From Klebsormidium nitens (lineage: Eukaryota > Streptophyta > Klebsormidiophyceae > Klebsormidiales > Klebsormidiaceae): 64,000 nt of DNA. Numbering within the stretch: position 1 is the stretch's first letter; every line of letters begins with the position of its first letter. The stretch spans positions 47,446-111,445 of the forward strand of contig DF237239.1 of NCBI GenBank assembly GCA_000708835.1. The letters run 5' to 3'. The notes below the pieces were generated by a model. That model was not told the DNA's origin. It was given only the letters and a program-made list of their open reading frames with translations, and did not search any database. Below are positions 50,301 through 62,034 of the stretch, in pieces. The position numbers and the translations under genes are program-made.

Positions 50301-50753
50301 ATGCTGCCCTCAAGCTCAACCGCGCTACAAAGTAGGCAGAGCACATGGCGTCTAGTCGGAAAAGAAAGTCACGAGTCATTTTGGGAGTCAGTTTCGCTAT
50401 TAGCCTGGTTGAAATCTGTTCTCCAGATGTTCAGGTTTGTCAAAATGCAAAGAGCTGTGGTTTTTGACTGGCAATGGGCGAGTCCTGACCGCTACTCCGT
50501 CCACTGTCTCGTTCATTCCCACTGACACGCGTTCGTTTGTCGGGGGGAAACGGTCGTTTACCTTCCGCTGAGTCCTCTGCTGCGTCCTGCGCTGCAGGCG
50601 GAGGAGCTGTCCGCGGTGGAGGCGCAGGTGCGCGCGGCGATCGCGGCGCGCGACGCGACGGTGACGGCGCTGCAGCGGCAGCTGTACACCGCGCAGGAGC
50701 GCGTGCGCGACATGGAGCAGCAGCAGCACGACCTCCTGGAAAGCTCCATGTGA
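44322..50753 (+). CDS. CEP131: Centrosomal/basal-body protein CEP131 (AZI1)
   Basis: CEP131 localises to centriolar satellites and the basal body/transition zone and supports ciliogenesis. Ten phase-consistent exons: 44322-46286, 46555-46673, 47002-47164, 47528-47704, 47975-48097, 48344-48411, 48739-49255, 49625-49732, 50071-50244, 50598-50753; 1,189 residues, near the animal length. The first exon (655 residues) is polar and low-complexity, probably disordered. The rest is almost continuous coiled coil. The best family signature spans the exon 4-5 junction: EQWMAAKVHEVKAMTVKGLE followed by PQLQRLIEKHKSDVQRLEAR, which fits the conserved KGLEP-QxLI-RHK block of animal CEP131. An upstream segment FVDKLLGDKDKLAAKC also fits. 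The C-terminus ends ESSM. Generic coiled-coil similarity could mislead, but that block and the matching order of segments make the assignment good. Its divergent neighbour is CFAP184. Confidence 0.85.
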
Positions 50754-51800
50754 ACGCGCGTGCGGCCACGGAGTCGGACGTACACGCTTGCAAAACCAAT
50801 GTGTCGGTTCTGGCACAGACAGACCGCGAAAGCAGGCAGCTTACGGCAAGGATGAAGTATCTGTGAGGCCGGGTAACTCTTCTGTGCTATATCAAATTAG
50901 AGAGCGAAAAGTCGCTAAGTTCTTCACCGGGTCGGAATGGCAGCCACTTATCTTGCTACTGATTTAGGTGAGCCCGATAAAGGCTGCATTACATGTGCAT
51001 ATATCAGTCCTCAGGTTTAGCCGGTCCGTTTGAATGCGCGCATTTAAAGCTAGCAACGCACGAACCAAGCATGTTCACGACCGTCGGTGACGAGCCGGTA
51101 GTCACATACACACTTCGAAGTATATAGACCATGGCATGATGACTAGAAGGATGTAGACTGGTTCTCATGGAAGTAATCTTGACCGAAGATTCCATGTGGA
51201 TCTTATTCATGAAGATGCATGGTAAAGCCTATTTCCCTTGCATAATGAAATGCAGCGAGCCATGGCCAAATGATTCGATATTGTGCAGAATAACGGGCAG
51301 CTGCCGCATGCATAGAGGCAGGTGGGGGCCGGTTAAGTCGACTTCGCCTTCGCGGCGAGCTCATGAGCTCTTCCATCGAGAGCGAGCAGGGAGCCTTCCT
51401 CAGGTGACTTGGGTAAGTCCTCGAAGATGAAGATGCTCAGACATCCTGGCATTTCTAACATTGTTGTCCCCCCGCCCGCATTTTACAATTCATAAACGTG
51501 AGGGGGCTTTCCCGTGTCACTTATTGTGTCGAGGGGTTTTGAAGTAATCAGCTCGTTTGGCTTATCGGACGTCCAGTAGACTATCTTCTTGCCTCACACT
51601 ATTCTTAGATTCTCAAATAACTATGGATGCGATTCGCTCAGCTCTCACTGATGCCAGTGGGATAAGAGAAGAAACCTCTGTCGAGCAGTACTGTAAGGGG
51701 ATTGCTCTTCTGTGGAGCCGTTCTTTTGAAGAAGACCGGAAGGAAAGGGGGAACGCAGCGAGCGCCATCAACGGAACAATCATAGTGCGCGACTCCACCC
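50754..51800. other. Intergenic region
   Basis: About 1 kb between the CEP131 stop codon and the orphan NOC1-like fragment. No coding region or repeat recognised. Confidence 0.5.
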
Positions 51801-52848
51801 TCCTCGGCGTCGCCCTCCCCTCCCTCGTCCTCCAACCCCTTCCTTACTTTTATGCCCCGCTCTAGCATCGTTCGCAGAGCGTCATCGTCACTATCACTAT
51901 CCGCGTTCTCAATATCCTCGTCGCTCTCGTTCCCTGTCGTCGCCCTCCGCTCCTTTCTTTCTTCGCCTTAGTTGCGGAAGGCGCCCCCGCATCGGAGTCC
52001 TCGTCCGAGCTGTTCCCGCCCTTGCCCTGCTTCCGGCCGGGCTTCTGCAGACCGGAACGGAATGGGTTCAGTCGCGATTTGATACTAAAGTCGTTATGAT
52101 ATTCTCTGATTCAGGAAGATGTAGACGCTTGGATAGTCACTGGGCAACCAGAGAAACATTTGGACTTTTTGTTTTTAGAAAACGGGGCGCCTTCTGCCCG
52201 AAACGATGGAGAGGATGAAGGGCGTCCTTCTCTGACCTACCGATGGGCTATTCCGGCACGTACCAGCTGCAGGTCGACCGCGGAAGAAAAAGATTTCAAG
52301 CCCTGTGAAAGTGCCCCATACAGCCTTCAACATCGAACCGCTACGTGTCTAAACTGACAGCGGACTGCTCTGACTGCTGGAACCCCCCTGAAAGGCCTAG
52401 CACGAGGAAAAGGCAGTGTAAGCCGTAGATATCTCATCTTTCCGACTTCTCCATAATATGACCTCGACAAGAACGGCGTCCTTCGAGCGAGTGGAGAGAG
52501 GAAGACCGCCAAGAGAATCACAAACCCCATTCGGAATGGATCCAGGACAGAAGTTGGGGATGGATTCAACCAGAATGGGACTCAAAAGTCCCCACCTTGG
52601 CCGCCTTGGCTGCGTAAACGTTGTAAAAGAAAGCGTCGTTCGCCGTGAGCCGGCTCTCCTCCACTGCCGCAGATGCGTCACCTCCCCCGAGCAGGTGCGA
52701 TCGCGCGGCGTGGCCCTTCTGCAGCGGCTGGATGAGCGAGGCGCCCTCGACTGATCCTGCCGCCTTGACGGCGCGAGGCTTCTTCTCGACGAAGCGGTCG
52801 AAGAAGATGCTCCGGGCGAGGTCCCCGTCCTACAGCTGTGAGAAGAGG
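51800..52848 (-). pseudogene. C-terminal fragment of a NOC1/CEBPZ-like ribosome-biogenesis gene
   Basis: NOC1 (CEBPZ in animals, SWA2 in Arabidopsis) works in nucleolar large-subunit assembly. One minus-strand exon, from an acceptor near 52832 to about 52593, encodes DGDLARSIFFDRFVEKKPRA, then SLIQPLQ and ANDAFFYNVYAAKAAK, resembling the end of the CBF domain. A second exon from about 52048 begins KPGRKQGKGGNSSDEDSD and runs toward an acidic tail (SDEDIENADSDSDDDALRTM). Those two parts are in different frames: the frame breaks near 51920-51945. The preceding exon, expected to carry the CLWEL-HP block, is absent; within about 500 bases upstream lies the 3' end of the glycosyltransferase gene. 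I read this as a truncated copy, although a mis-joined contig would look the same. The family call rests on short motifs. Confidence 0.5.
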
Positions 52849-53340
52849 GGGGGGGAGAAGGGAGTGTGAGCCGGAGAAGCGTATCAATTTTCTGGATTCT
52901 TTCAAGGGCTGCTTTTTTGCTGGCTGAAAAGTAGCGGTCCAGGAAGGATGGGTCACGAGAGACACTCCTGTTGAGACCCATGTTGAATAATAAGACGAGG
53001 CGCTGTTCGAGTGGCTGGACAGGGAGTAGTTCAAAACGAGACCTGCAGGAGGCCCCTTCAATGAATCAACGAAGGCAACCTATCGGTTGCTTTGACAAGA
53101 CACATCGTGCGGATTTTGCGACCGACAGGACAGTGGCACGAACCTGCCAGCCCACCTGTTTCGCACCTGCCGCCGCCCGTCCTCCTCCTGTCTCCGCTAC
53201 TTTGCACCCCCGTAGCTGACGTCACTGTTGGTCCTGCTGAGTGCGCACCGCCGTCACCATCTGCAGCGCTAGGAAAGCTTTCCGTGCTGTTCGAGCACAC
53301 AACCGCCTCACCGTCCTCGTGGGCGGTAGTTCCATTTGTC
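52849..53340. other. Short intergenic stretch
   Basis: Lies between the NOC1-like fragment and the 3' end of the glycosyltransferase gene. No further NOC1 exon is visible on the minus strand here. Confidence 0.45.
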
Positions 53341-55271
53341 TTACAGTTCCGGCTCTTTCATGGGTGACTTCAATCCCCCACGCCCCCTCTTGAGAATAGC
53401 AAGGGCCTCATTCACAAGTCCTTGAAATGTCTTCTCCGGTAAATCCACGTCCGCAAAGTGGTACATGAAAAGAGAATCAGCGGGGATGCCTTCCACCGGC
53501 ACCTTGTGGATGGCACTATGATCGTCTACCGTGTATTTCAGATAGGATAGGCCGCTGACAGTGGCCACGGTGTGGTAGAGCCCCCTATCCCGCTGCTTAT
53601 CGTTGTACACCTCGATGACTACTGCGCCAATGGGTGCATGAGGGAGGAGAGCGAATCCTGCACAAGCAGTGTCAGAACTTCAGCTAGTGGGCAGTTGAGA
53701 GCAGCGTGCTCTGAGTCATGGTGGAGTCGACACCCATAACCTGACGCTCTTTTGATGGTTGAGGTGCTTTGGTTTTCGGCTCAAAACAGTCAGCTTGCTT
53801 GTGAGAGTGCCCCTTCCTTTACACAGCAGAAAGGCAGGATCACAAAGCAGCCACCTCAACACAACACTCCAACATAAAGCCAATCACTCATGAGGCAGAT
53901 GACTTCTTGCATGTCATGATTCACAAGCATTCAAACAGCCGAACTGAGATGTCTAGGTTGACACGGCAGCTTCTCTAGTGCTCAGTCACAGGGTCGTCCT
54001 GTGCTGACCAAATGGAGAAGCCAGCTTGAAATAAAAGTTGGCCAACGAAATCAGGGACCAGCTGCTTTGCTCCTAACTGGAACACTCGACATTCCAGACA
54101 TACACCTTGCTTTGAAGCAGGCACAGAAGGTTCAGGCGGCTCACTTTCCAAAGAGATTCTACCTCTCCTTTCACAAGCGAAGGGTTTCCGTACCCTCACC
54201 TGCACCATGGGTACCAAACACAATGGACGCATTCCGCACCGCAGAGATCTGCTCAGACCAGCTCATTGTTGCGCTATGAATGGTGTAGGGTATATGGAGG
54301 GCCCTTGCCAGCTGGGCCCAGTTGTTGATCCTCCGGTTCGCTTCCCGCTTGAGATAAACTAGGGTCGGCCGCTCTGGTAGACGCGGATGCTGTTGTGGGA
54401 GCCCAAAATGCGCCGCAATGAAATCACCATACTCCGTCACAGAAGGGTTGTAAGTGGCCGTCGTGTGACTGCCGCAACCCCACTTGTAAGAAGTGCGCAT
54501 GAGGGTAAGCTCCTGAAAACACTTGCGGTCAGAGAAATGTCTCCAATCAGCAGTCTCCGACTGCTTGAAAGCATAGTACAACTCCGGCAAGCCGCGTTCT
54601 GTCAGAGAGGGCATGTCGAACTTGTCGATTATTGCGATTCGCCGGCCAGAACAATTCCCCCAACCTCGAAGTCGCATGTTTTGAAAGAGGGGATAAATAT
54701 CCATGGCGCTGTCCTCAAACAGGTTTTTGGTGCGGGATCGATCCAGCAAAATGGTAGGCATTTTGTCAAAGCCCTCCTTTCCCGGCACTACCCCCTCCTC
54801 AGCGGATAAAATTTTGATTCGGTTTCCGGCAGACCCGCTCTCTAGCTGGCAGCCTTTTGTTGGAGGGTTTGGAATGTGGCAATCGCTGGCAACTTCGACC
54901 AGCCACTTGTCCTGGACGTATCCCGTCGCACTCTGGTTCCTTGAGAAGCAAGCATTGCTAAACACAAAAGAGCAGTGCTCTTCATTGTCACACTGCAACC
55001 CTTCTCGATCAGTTGGCCCATAACCGGGCGTGTTCCAGGGCAGGGTTTCGCAAGCTGCACTGCGGTTATCCAGCTGGAGAAGGCCCCACCTCAAAGCATG
55101 TTCGCTTTTTTGTTTCCCTGAAATTGTCGAATCGAAGAGTAAGTCAATGTACACGCCACCAGCTGAATCATTGCTTCTTAGGCTTGCTAGGCCCAGCGGT
55201 ATTGCCAGGCCCAGGGCGGCCACCAAGAAGATCCAGAAAGTCTGATTATAGACACGTGGTACGCGATCCAT
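53341..55271 (-). CDS. GT61-family (DUF563) glycosyltransferase, type II membrane protein
   Basis: Probably a Golgi enzyme that adds a sugar to wall polysaccharide or glycoprotein. Two exons, 55271-54200 and 53657-53341, joined in phase 1; 462 residues. The N-terminus has a short cytoplasmic segment, then one membrane anchor (about residues 14-31) and a luminal domain. Family landmarks are YLKREANRRINNWAQLARAL, then ASIVFGTHGAG at the exon junction, followed by FALLPHAPIGAVVIEVY, matching the HGAGL...PxGAVVIE block of GT61. Several Cys and NxS/T sites precede the catalytic region, consistent with a secretory-pathway location. The ATG at 55271 is chosen because the upstream in-frame codon is GTG and the anchor follows at once. 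Donor sugar and acceptor cannot be told from sequence; plant GT61 members include xylosyl- and arabinosyltransferases. Confidence 0.8.
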
Positions 55272-55728
55272 CTGCCTGATTAGCACCTGCTGCTCCGCTT
55301 AGGGCCCCCCGGCCGGGACCCCTTTGTTGATTTCCTGAGGTTGCAATGCACCATATTCACTTCAACAGCTCGCGCTACCTCGAAGGTGCGTTCACTCTTT
55401 AGGTCGCCTTCTTAATGGTTACAATGTCAGAACTTGACAGAGTAAACTTCGTGCAGCACCAGTGCTGCGGAGGGGCATTGCCATTTGCAACCCAATTGAG
55501 AAGAAGATGGATCGAGTTTCTCAATAATAGTGATAGCTGATGGAGCCAACCGTAGTGGTATTCGCCTCGAGGATTACTGCTTTTCCAGCCCAGCTAGCTG
55601 GCAGCTTGCAACTTGCAAGTCGCGACTCCATTATGCAGTGACGCACTGGTGGTCAGTATTATCAACGGTGGCACTGGTTAACCGTACCTATCCAATGAAG
55701 ATGAACAGTCGGCTGAGCTCGGCTCCAT

Positions 55729-55929
55729 ACCGGTAACTCTCGTGTGACCTTAAATGGGCGTGTGACCTATAAGATACGTGTACTTACCCGGGGACTTAAA
55801 CTAGAAGACATAACGCAAATAATCCACCCGCTCTGCACCCCAACCCACTCTAACCACCATACTAACCCCACTCGTCCCCCAGGTGCCTATGGGTCACACG
55901 GCTCTTAGGTCACACGAGAGCTATCGGAT
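55729..55929. mobile_element. MITE-like element with imperfect terminal inverted repeats
   Basis: About 200 bp bounded by imperfect inverted repeats of roughly 45 bp. Each arm contains CTCTCGTGTGACCT (perfect in both arms) and a second CGTGTGACC. No open frame inside. I could not identify a target-site duplication. The interior carries the dispersed motif described separately. Confidence 0.55.
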
Positions 55930-56257
55930 CGAGTCTCGGCTCCCCCATGAACGAACCGTATAGATTCATGGACCCGGCGGTCTACGATCGACACCGTACA
56001 CGTGGTCATTGTGACACGCGTCCAAGTCAAAATGCCGGAAGTCGGATTCATGTCATGTCGCATACTTATTACTGGGGGAGCCAGTCACAGTGGGAGTCAG
56101 TGGACGCCAGTAAGTTGTGTTGTCATCATTTCGCCGACTCGTACGGTCATACGTCAGAACATATGTTCCAGCTTCCGAAGTCCAACCACCCCAAAAATAG
56201 CCTGGTGACGGTCCGAGAGTCCGAGTCGGACCCGGGACCGGAGTCCGGACTTGACTC

Positions 56258-56710
56258 CACTGAGGCAAAACGTACAAAACTGGTGAACTCCTTTCGAAAG
56301 TTCGGACGCGGACGGTCTTTGTCCATTGTTTTGGGTAGTACCTACTAGGTACTACCGGCGGGATTGGTATTGGTGGACGGTTTGCACCGTTTAATACGAG
56401 TACGGTAGCAGCCGGGCAGTCTCTGTGACATTAGGGTTAAGTCACAAAGTACTGATGGAGTGTTAGGGTTACGCCACTTACTGTGACGGTTTGTTAGGGT
56501 CACGTCACTTCCCTGTGACTGCTCTCAGATTAGGGTTCCACTAACGGCTGAGCACTTAGTCCTAGGATTTTGGTTTGGTTAGGACCACCCGGTTGGCAGG
56601 ACGATGAAAAATACCGCAAGTTTTGTCGACCTGACCGACGACAGGAACCGTCCGCGTCCGAACTTTCGAAAGGAGTTCATGCAAGTTTTGTGCCTCTTGC
56701 TCCACTGAGT
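56258..56710. mobile_element. Foldback-like element, 33-bp perfect inverted repeat with TTAGGG-bearing interior
   Basis: 56284-56316 is the exact reverse complement of 56647-56679 (33 of 33 bases), and weaker inverted similarity extends outward to about 56258 and 56710. The interior has four degenerate repeats, each with TTAGGG near a GTGAC or GTCAC word. No coding frame recognised. Confidence 0.6.
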
Positions 56711-57424
56711 CCGGCCACTGGTGTTGTTGGATCAGACCGTCGTACGGGGCAACTTTGCGTGCGGAAGCTACCCCCCGGCAACAACGCTCAGATCAGTAGC
56801 GCAGGCCGAAAAGTTGGGCAAAACAACACCTTGACTCGTGAGTTCTCGGCGATCAGGCTGCTCTTGAGAACACCCGCAGCCCGCTCTGAGCCCCTGAGTT
56901 GGGCAGAGGTCGGGACCGATCAATGCCGGTGAAAGTATGCCCGGCCAAGACTGCTGGAGAAGTCAAGTTGAAGTTCATGAGGTACGTGGAGTGAAGGAAG
57001 GAAGGAATCCGGATCACGCAAACCTGGTGTAGATAGAACACAAGATGGTGTAGATAATCCATACCAACTCGGGACCAACTCAAGACCAACTCTCAACCAG
57101 CGTATCAGTGTACGTCTTGAGGTAAAAGGTCGCTAGTAATGAAGCAGAGCTCGGACAGGCTTGGAAGCTGCAAATCCTCCCTGTAATTGAACAGGCTGCT
57201 GGGACATGAACCCATGTACTGGATGAGCTTGGCCCCGCGGCCATGTGTAACCCTTGCAGTCGATCACTGTTCCGTCTGGGTATGAAAAGCAGCCTGTCCG
57301 ACCCTATACAGCTTGTCGATAGTCCGCTTCTCCGTCCCACCTCCCTTCATTGACATCAGGGCTCTCTCCATTCGCCCTCTAAGAGCCTTCGACCGCAAGA
57401 TTGCTATTTCCTCAAATCTCCAGC

Positions 57425-60400
57425 ATGAAGCCGTGGTCGTCCACTGCAGCTCATGTGGGCTTCCTGACCCTCTTCGTCCTTTGCTTGGGCACCGGCCCCC
57501 TTGCCCATGCCCAGGACACTTGCGCCAGCAGTCCCCACACCGCATCCATTACTTGCACCAGGGACTGCAGCATGGAGTCTAACACCGGTAATCTGCTGGT
57601 GCAAAACGACTTTCTATCTGCAGCTGCAGGAACACTACAGCGGCAAGGGGGCACTTTTCCGCAGTGTTGCTCCGACTGTGCTGCCGCTGCCCCGTCTGAG
57701 TGTGTCCTCTGGAATATCGAAGCCGGTAGTGGCTTCGGAGATAACGCACAGACCGCCATTGGGGACTGTTATTTTTGACGGATGCCACCTGCGCATCTGG
57801 AGCCACGGTACTCAGCAACTATCCGCCGGGAATGTATGGCGGACGCCCCTGCCCAATGACAGTGACTCAAGATTCGCATTGCAATGTGGGGGGGATTAAA
57901 ATCTGACTTCCATGGTACGCCAACCCCAAAACTGTTTGGCCGCAAAGTTGATTGTTGCTATCCATGAGCAGAGTGAAGGAGCAGACTTGAGTTGCATTGG
58001 GCCACCTGATGCTTTTCAAAAGCAGGGTCAAAAATGGAGCAGTTATGCTCCTTGCTTGTTGCGTGCCCGATCTGTGTAGGCTAATGCACTAGAAAGAGTG
58101 CGCCTACTAACTGTGGAAGCAATTGTGGGTAACCCCTTTGACAGCTTTTCAGAGTAAGGCCCGCTTATAAATCATGTTGAAGTAACCACCATCACAACAC
58201 TACCTCATCCTGTGTCAGGGCAAAGCAAGAAGAGTTCTCATAAAGCAAGGGGTGTGGTCCTTTGCAGGCATTGCTGGCTTTTGGTATGCCTTCTTGACTG
58301 ACATCGGTCTTCAGGTGAGAGCTCCATTCCTTTGAAAGTCCTGGCCTGCCATGATTCTCGCAAAGTCTATTCCCTAGCATCTATGATAATGATGAGGTCA
58401 CGGCAAGCTTTGCGATGATGGCCCAATTGACGTCCACAACTCCAGTGAAGGTATTCTTGAAGGTACATACATGTGCAGGCATAAGCCGAATCTGCAGTGG
58501 TGTTGTTTCATGGGTTCTAAACATGCCTACGGACAGTAGTTACCGCCAGGCTACGCCCCCCTCTCATAGCAGACAAAGTCCCATAGCAATCACCATGGTC
58601 TTTATGGGAAGCTGTCTTGAGTTCCTTTCCAAGATAAAGCCCCTAGGTTCACAAGCCTTAGCAAAGCAGCTGAAAGCCCTCTTGACTACTTTTCGAACGC
58701 AGGGTCTTTAATCAACAATTGACTGCACCCATCTTTGCAGATCAATGCCAAGCTAGTCGGACCGATCGCCGAGTGCCCTGAGAAGATGACTTGGCTGGAG
58801 GAAGTGGGTTCAATGCAGATCTCTTTACTCCAATCGAACTCATACCATCCACGTCTCCTGAAAGTCACGACTGCCTGCAAAGCTTTGAACTGAAGTTCAG
58901 TGTAGTGACAAATGTGCTCCGAGCTTCCAAACTCCATATAACCCGTCCGGCCAAGTGGAATTCACTTGAGGAGCCTCCCTTTTCCGTGTCAGATGCACAA
59001 AGTGGGCTTATTGGGAATCATATGCAGCAACGCTTTCATGTTTGTGTAAATGATGCTTGCTTGTCCCAAGCCTTTCCTTATGTTGATCGGGACCACTACG
59101 ATGCAGATTGCGGTGGTCTGGATCGACGAATCTGGCAAGAAGCGTTCATTGGCGGTCAAGATCGACCAAGAAGCAAACTGGTACGAACAAGACGTCTTCC
59201 AGTTCGAGAGTGATGAACAGAGCGTCGAAGCTCCAGCACCGGTGAGAGTTTTGGAAACTCTGTCGCTTTTCCCGATTGCTTGATATTCTGCCTGGCCATT
59301 ATCAACTTTACTCATGGCAACTTCGGTCCCTTCGTTCTAATGACGTACGTCTAAATAAAGGCAGTGAAAGCTTCTTTCTTCGGGTGGCAGGTGGGCCTAT
59401 TCTGTCCTTCACATGAATCGTCTGACTTATCTGGCTGATAGCAAAATGTGATCTTGCTTCCAGGTACGAAAGTGAGTTGGCTGAAGGTCACAATACATCA
59501 GTGAAACAAATATGCAGCTGCCAGCCTGTTGAGTCATGCAACGCACAACAGATTGTTGACACCAGTATCGTAAGTAGACTGGGTCCTTCAACCCCACTCT
59601 TGTTGCATCACCGTGGTTCCGGCTCTCCACTGATAAATGAGCCAATGCCCGTGACTGAGCCTTTACCACTTGAGGAACAGTTTCCCGATTGTCAAATGAG
59701 TTCTTGCAATATGAAACTCACGACGGCTGAAGCCGTTTGAAGTTACCTCTTGCAGGCCACCAAGGACGCGAGCTCCATCACGCGCGAACCCGACGTCGCT
59801 TGGATGGCTGACGACGGCTCTGCTTCCGTTTTAAGGGTGCCCAACGAGTGGAACACGTCAGTGTTGTCCGTTCCTGACGTCATCATGGTGCACATCTCGA
59901 GCGACGTTGATGAGTGGATCCAAGGCTCAGCTGACCCTCTGGGAGCTTACGGGAAGTACCTGGATATGTCCATCAAATACGTGAGCTCCGCAACTAGTCA
60001 TCAGATTACCTGTGGTTCATCACGCTTTATTCGCAAACCCTTCCCTCGAATGATTACGCTAGTTGGTCTGGCCTTGGGTAGGGGCACAGAGGGGCCTGTC
60101 GCATCTTGCTTCTAGAGCAGAACGAATTCTCTGGAAAACCGTACCTGACAAGCAGGTTCCACCGCCACGGTGTCTATCGAGTGCTTGGTGGAACCTGACA
60201 TGGCAGGTGCTCTAGACCACAAATCACCGGGTGTTTAAAAACAAAAACCGTGGCACGAAAGCCTTGAAAGTTTCATCTCATCTTCAGGAACCCACTTTCT
60301 CTCACAGGTGCGTCCCCTTTATCCATCCGTGCACGGCATCATCGGCCAAATGCTGCAGCCCAACGCATACGAGATCAAGATGGCCATCGAAACGAGCAAC

Positions 60401-61263
60401 AAAGAGAAGCGGGAGCGCGTCGACGGCGACGATGATCTGTACGAGGTGGCCGGGCTGGCTGACACCGAGTGCCACTTCTGCCGCTTCGACCAGGGTGAGT
60501 GTCAACCAGCTGACCATGATGACGCCTCCATTTGAGGTCGACAGCTGTTTTTCGCGCATTTGAACGCATGTGGCGTATACGAGCCGCAGTTGTCGCTCGA
60601 GTATCTTACCAGAGGATTACATGAGGGCTCCTCCAACCCCCACACTCACAAGCAGCTACGTCCGGGGGACAAAACCAGCCCAACCGCTCAGCCTCCCATC
60701 ATTCAAGCCTCGCTTTCTATTGAGGACTTTGGAACAGTCTTACGGGACTTTCAGACTTCAGAAGCAACCACGGCTTGACAAGGAAATCTTTTGCATCAAA
60801 AGCCTTCTCGTTCAACGGATTCAATATCTGCAGCCCGCTTTGAACGTTCAAGTCCCGAAAGGCTTCCGCTGACCGATTCTGCTGCCCAAGTCGTTACATT
60901 AGTGGTGGTCTTGGTTCATAACGAACGGCTCATGAGGGGCCTGAAGGTCACATCAGTTCATGGACTGCCTCGCTGCTTACAGTTCACAGGCCTTTGAGAG
61001 TCGATCAGTGCATAGGCAGACTCTTCTCTCGAGCGGACTGGTTCGCGCTGCTTCCGTCCCCTCATGATTTATTCTTTTTACTGTAAAGTATTTTGCTGTG
61101 TGGAACTCAGCCCTCGTGTTCGCTCCTCCCCCTCGTCCCAATCCTGTTGCACGTGGATTTGCCTCAACAACACATTCCCAGCTGCCGCAGAAACTACTGT
61201 AAGAATACTCCGATTACGTTTTCAGGTGCCTCGGAGAAGTCTTTGGCAGAAAGCGCATTCTGA
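57425..61263 (+). CDS. Secreted Apple/PAN-like plus Root-cap-domain-like protein (frameshifted first exon)
   Basis: Probably extracellular, function unknown. Exon 1 (57425-57914) starts with a clear signal peptide (hydrophobic core before AHAQ) and a Cys-rich Apple/PAN-like segment (CCSDCAAAAPSECVLWN ... GDCYF). The frame meets TGA at 57776, but the next frame continues Cys-rich coding, and the original frame returns at 57893 to reach SDFHG at a GT donor. Later exons: 58268-58314 (YAFLTDIGLQ), 58741 to an unresolved end (INAKLVGPIAECPEKMTWLE), 59107-59241 (IAVVWIDESGKK, VEAPAP), 59756-59980 (AFGK-type segment with GAYGKYLDMSIKY), 60308-60494 (VHGIIGQMLQPN ... TECHFCRF), and perhaps 61226-61263. 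The order SD-INA, VEAPAP, then VxGxxGQ and a final Cys motif fits the plant Root-cap family (PF06830). Joining the Apple and Root-cap parts into one gene is supported by matching intron phase but not proven. Confidence 0.55.
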
Positions 61264-62034
61264 AAAGTGCCGTTGCTAGCCCGGAACGATGTGACGAAAA
61301 ATAAGAGCGGCCTCATATCGGGCCCAGTTCGATTCTGGCCAACCAATCATGCTTGGACCCCCTTGGATTCATAGCACGTCTCCGCATAGGCGCCGGGTGT
61401 ATTACTAGGACGCATGATTCCTCTTTATGCTGCATGCAGCTGAAGTAGGTCCTCGTCTGTTCCCCTTGCTTCATTCGGTTGCTTCACTCCTTCGGTTGAT
61501 TCGAGGGGATTACGTAACACGGCAACAACAAGACAAAAAGATTCTGCAGATGCAAGAGGCATGTGGAGGAGGATGAGAGGAAATCGTTGCAGGTTATTTA
61601 CGTGTGGACTGTAAAGAAAAGTGCAGCGTCACGGACTCGATTAGCTGGCAGGTCATTTGTTGATCGAACTCACTGACTCTAAGTCCAAGCGTAGCGACAA
61701 TCGCGTAGTTTATCGATAACACTGCATGAGAGCTCCGTGACATACTTAAAAGTTAAAACCGGTCAAGATCGCCGACTGCCAGGGAACTAACTGTGTCATT
61801 TCGAGCTGTGAGCTGCGCCGAGCCAAAGGCAATACTAATCAATGGATGATTTAAGCAACCGAGTAATGCTTACAACATGGCTCTTCGACATGATTGCAGC
61901 ATAACAATAGGGCATGCCATAATGCATACAACAGACCGTATTCGACTTCAAGCTGATCGGTTGTTATATATGCGTTTTGATGCGCAACTTGCTTGGCAAG
62001 CCTGACATGATGTACGTATTTCACAGGGCGAAAT
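61264..62034. other. Gene-poor region
   Basis: AT-richer sequence downstream of the secreted-protein gene. I see no coding region, RNA gene or repeat. Confidence 0.5.

Larger units (their letters stand above)
55272..57424. other. Repeat-bearing intergenic region
   Basis: Two kilobases without a supported gene, between the glycosyltransferase (-) and the secreted-protein gene (+). It holds a terminal-inverted-repeat element (about 55729-55929), one copy of a GT-rich dispersed motif, and a second inverted-repeat element (about 56258-56710). Confidence 0.6.

Noticed and set aside
56430-56540. TTAGGG words as a telomere or subtelomere signal
   Set aside because: Only four degenerate, widely spaced copies inside an inverted-repeat element; not a telomeric array.
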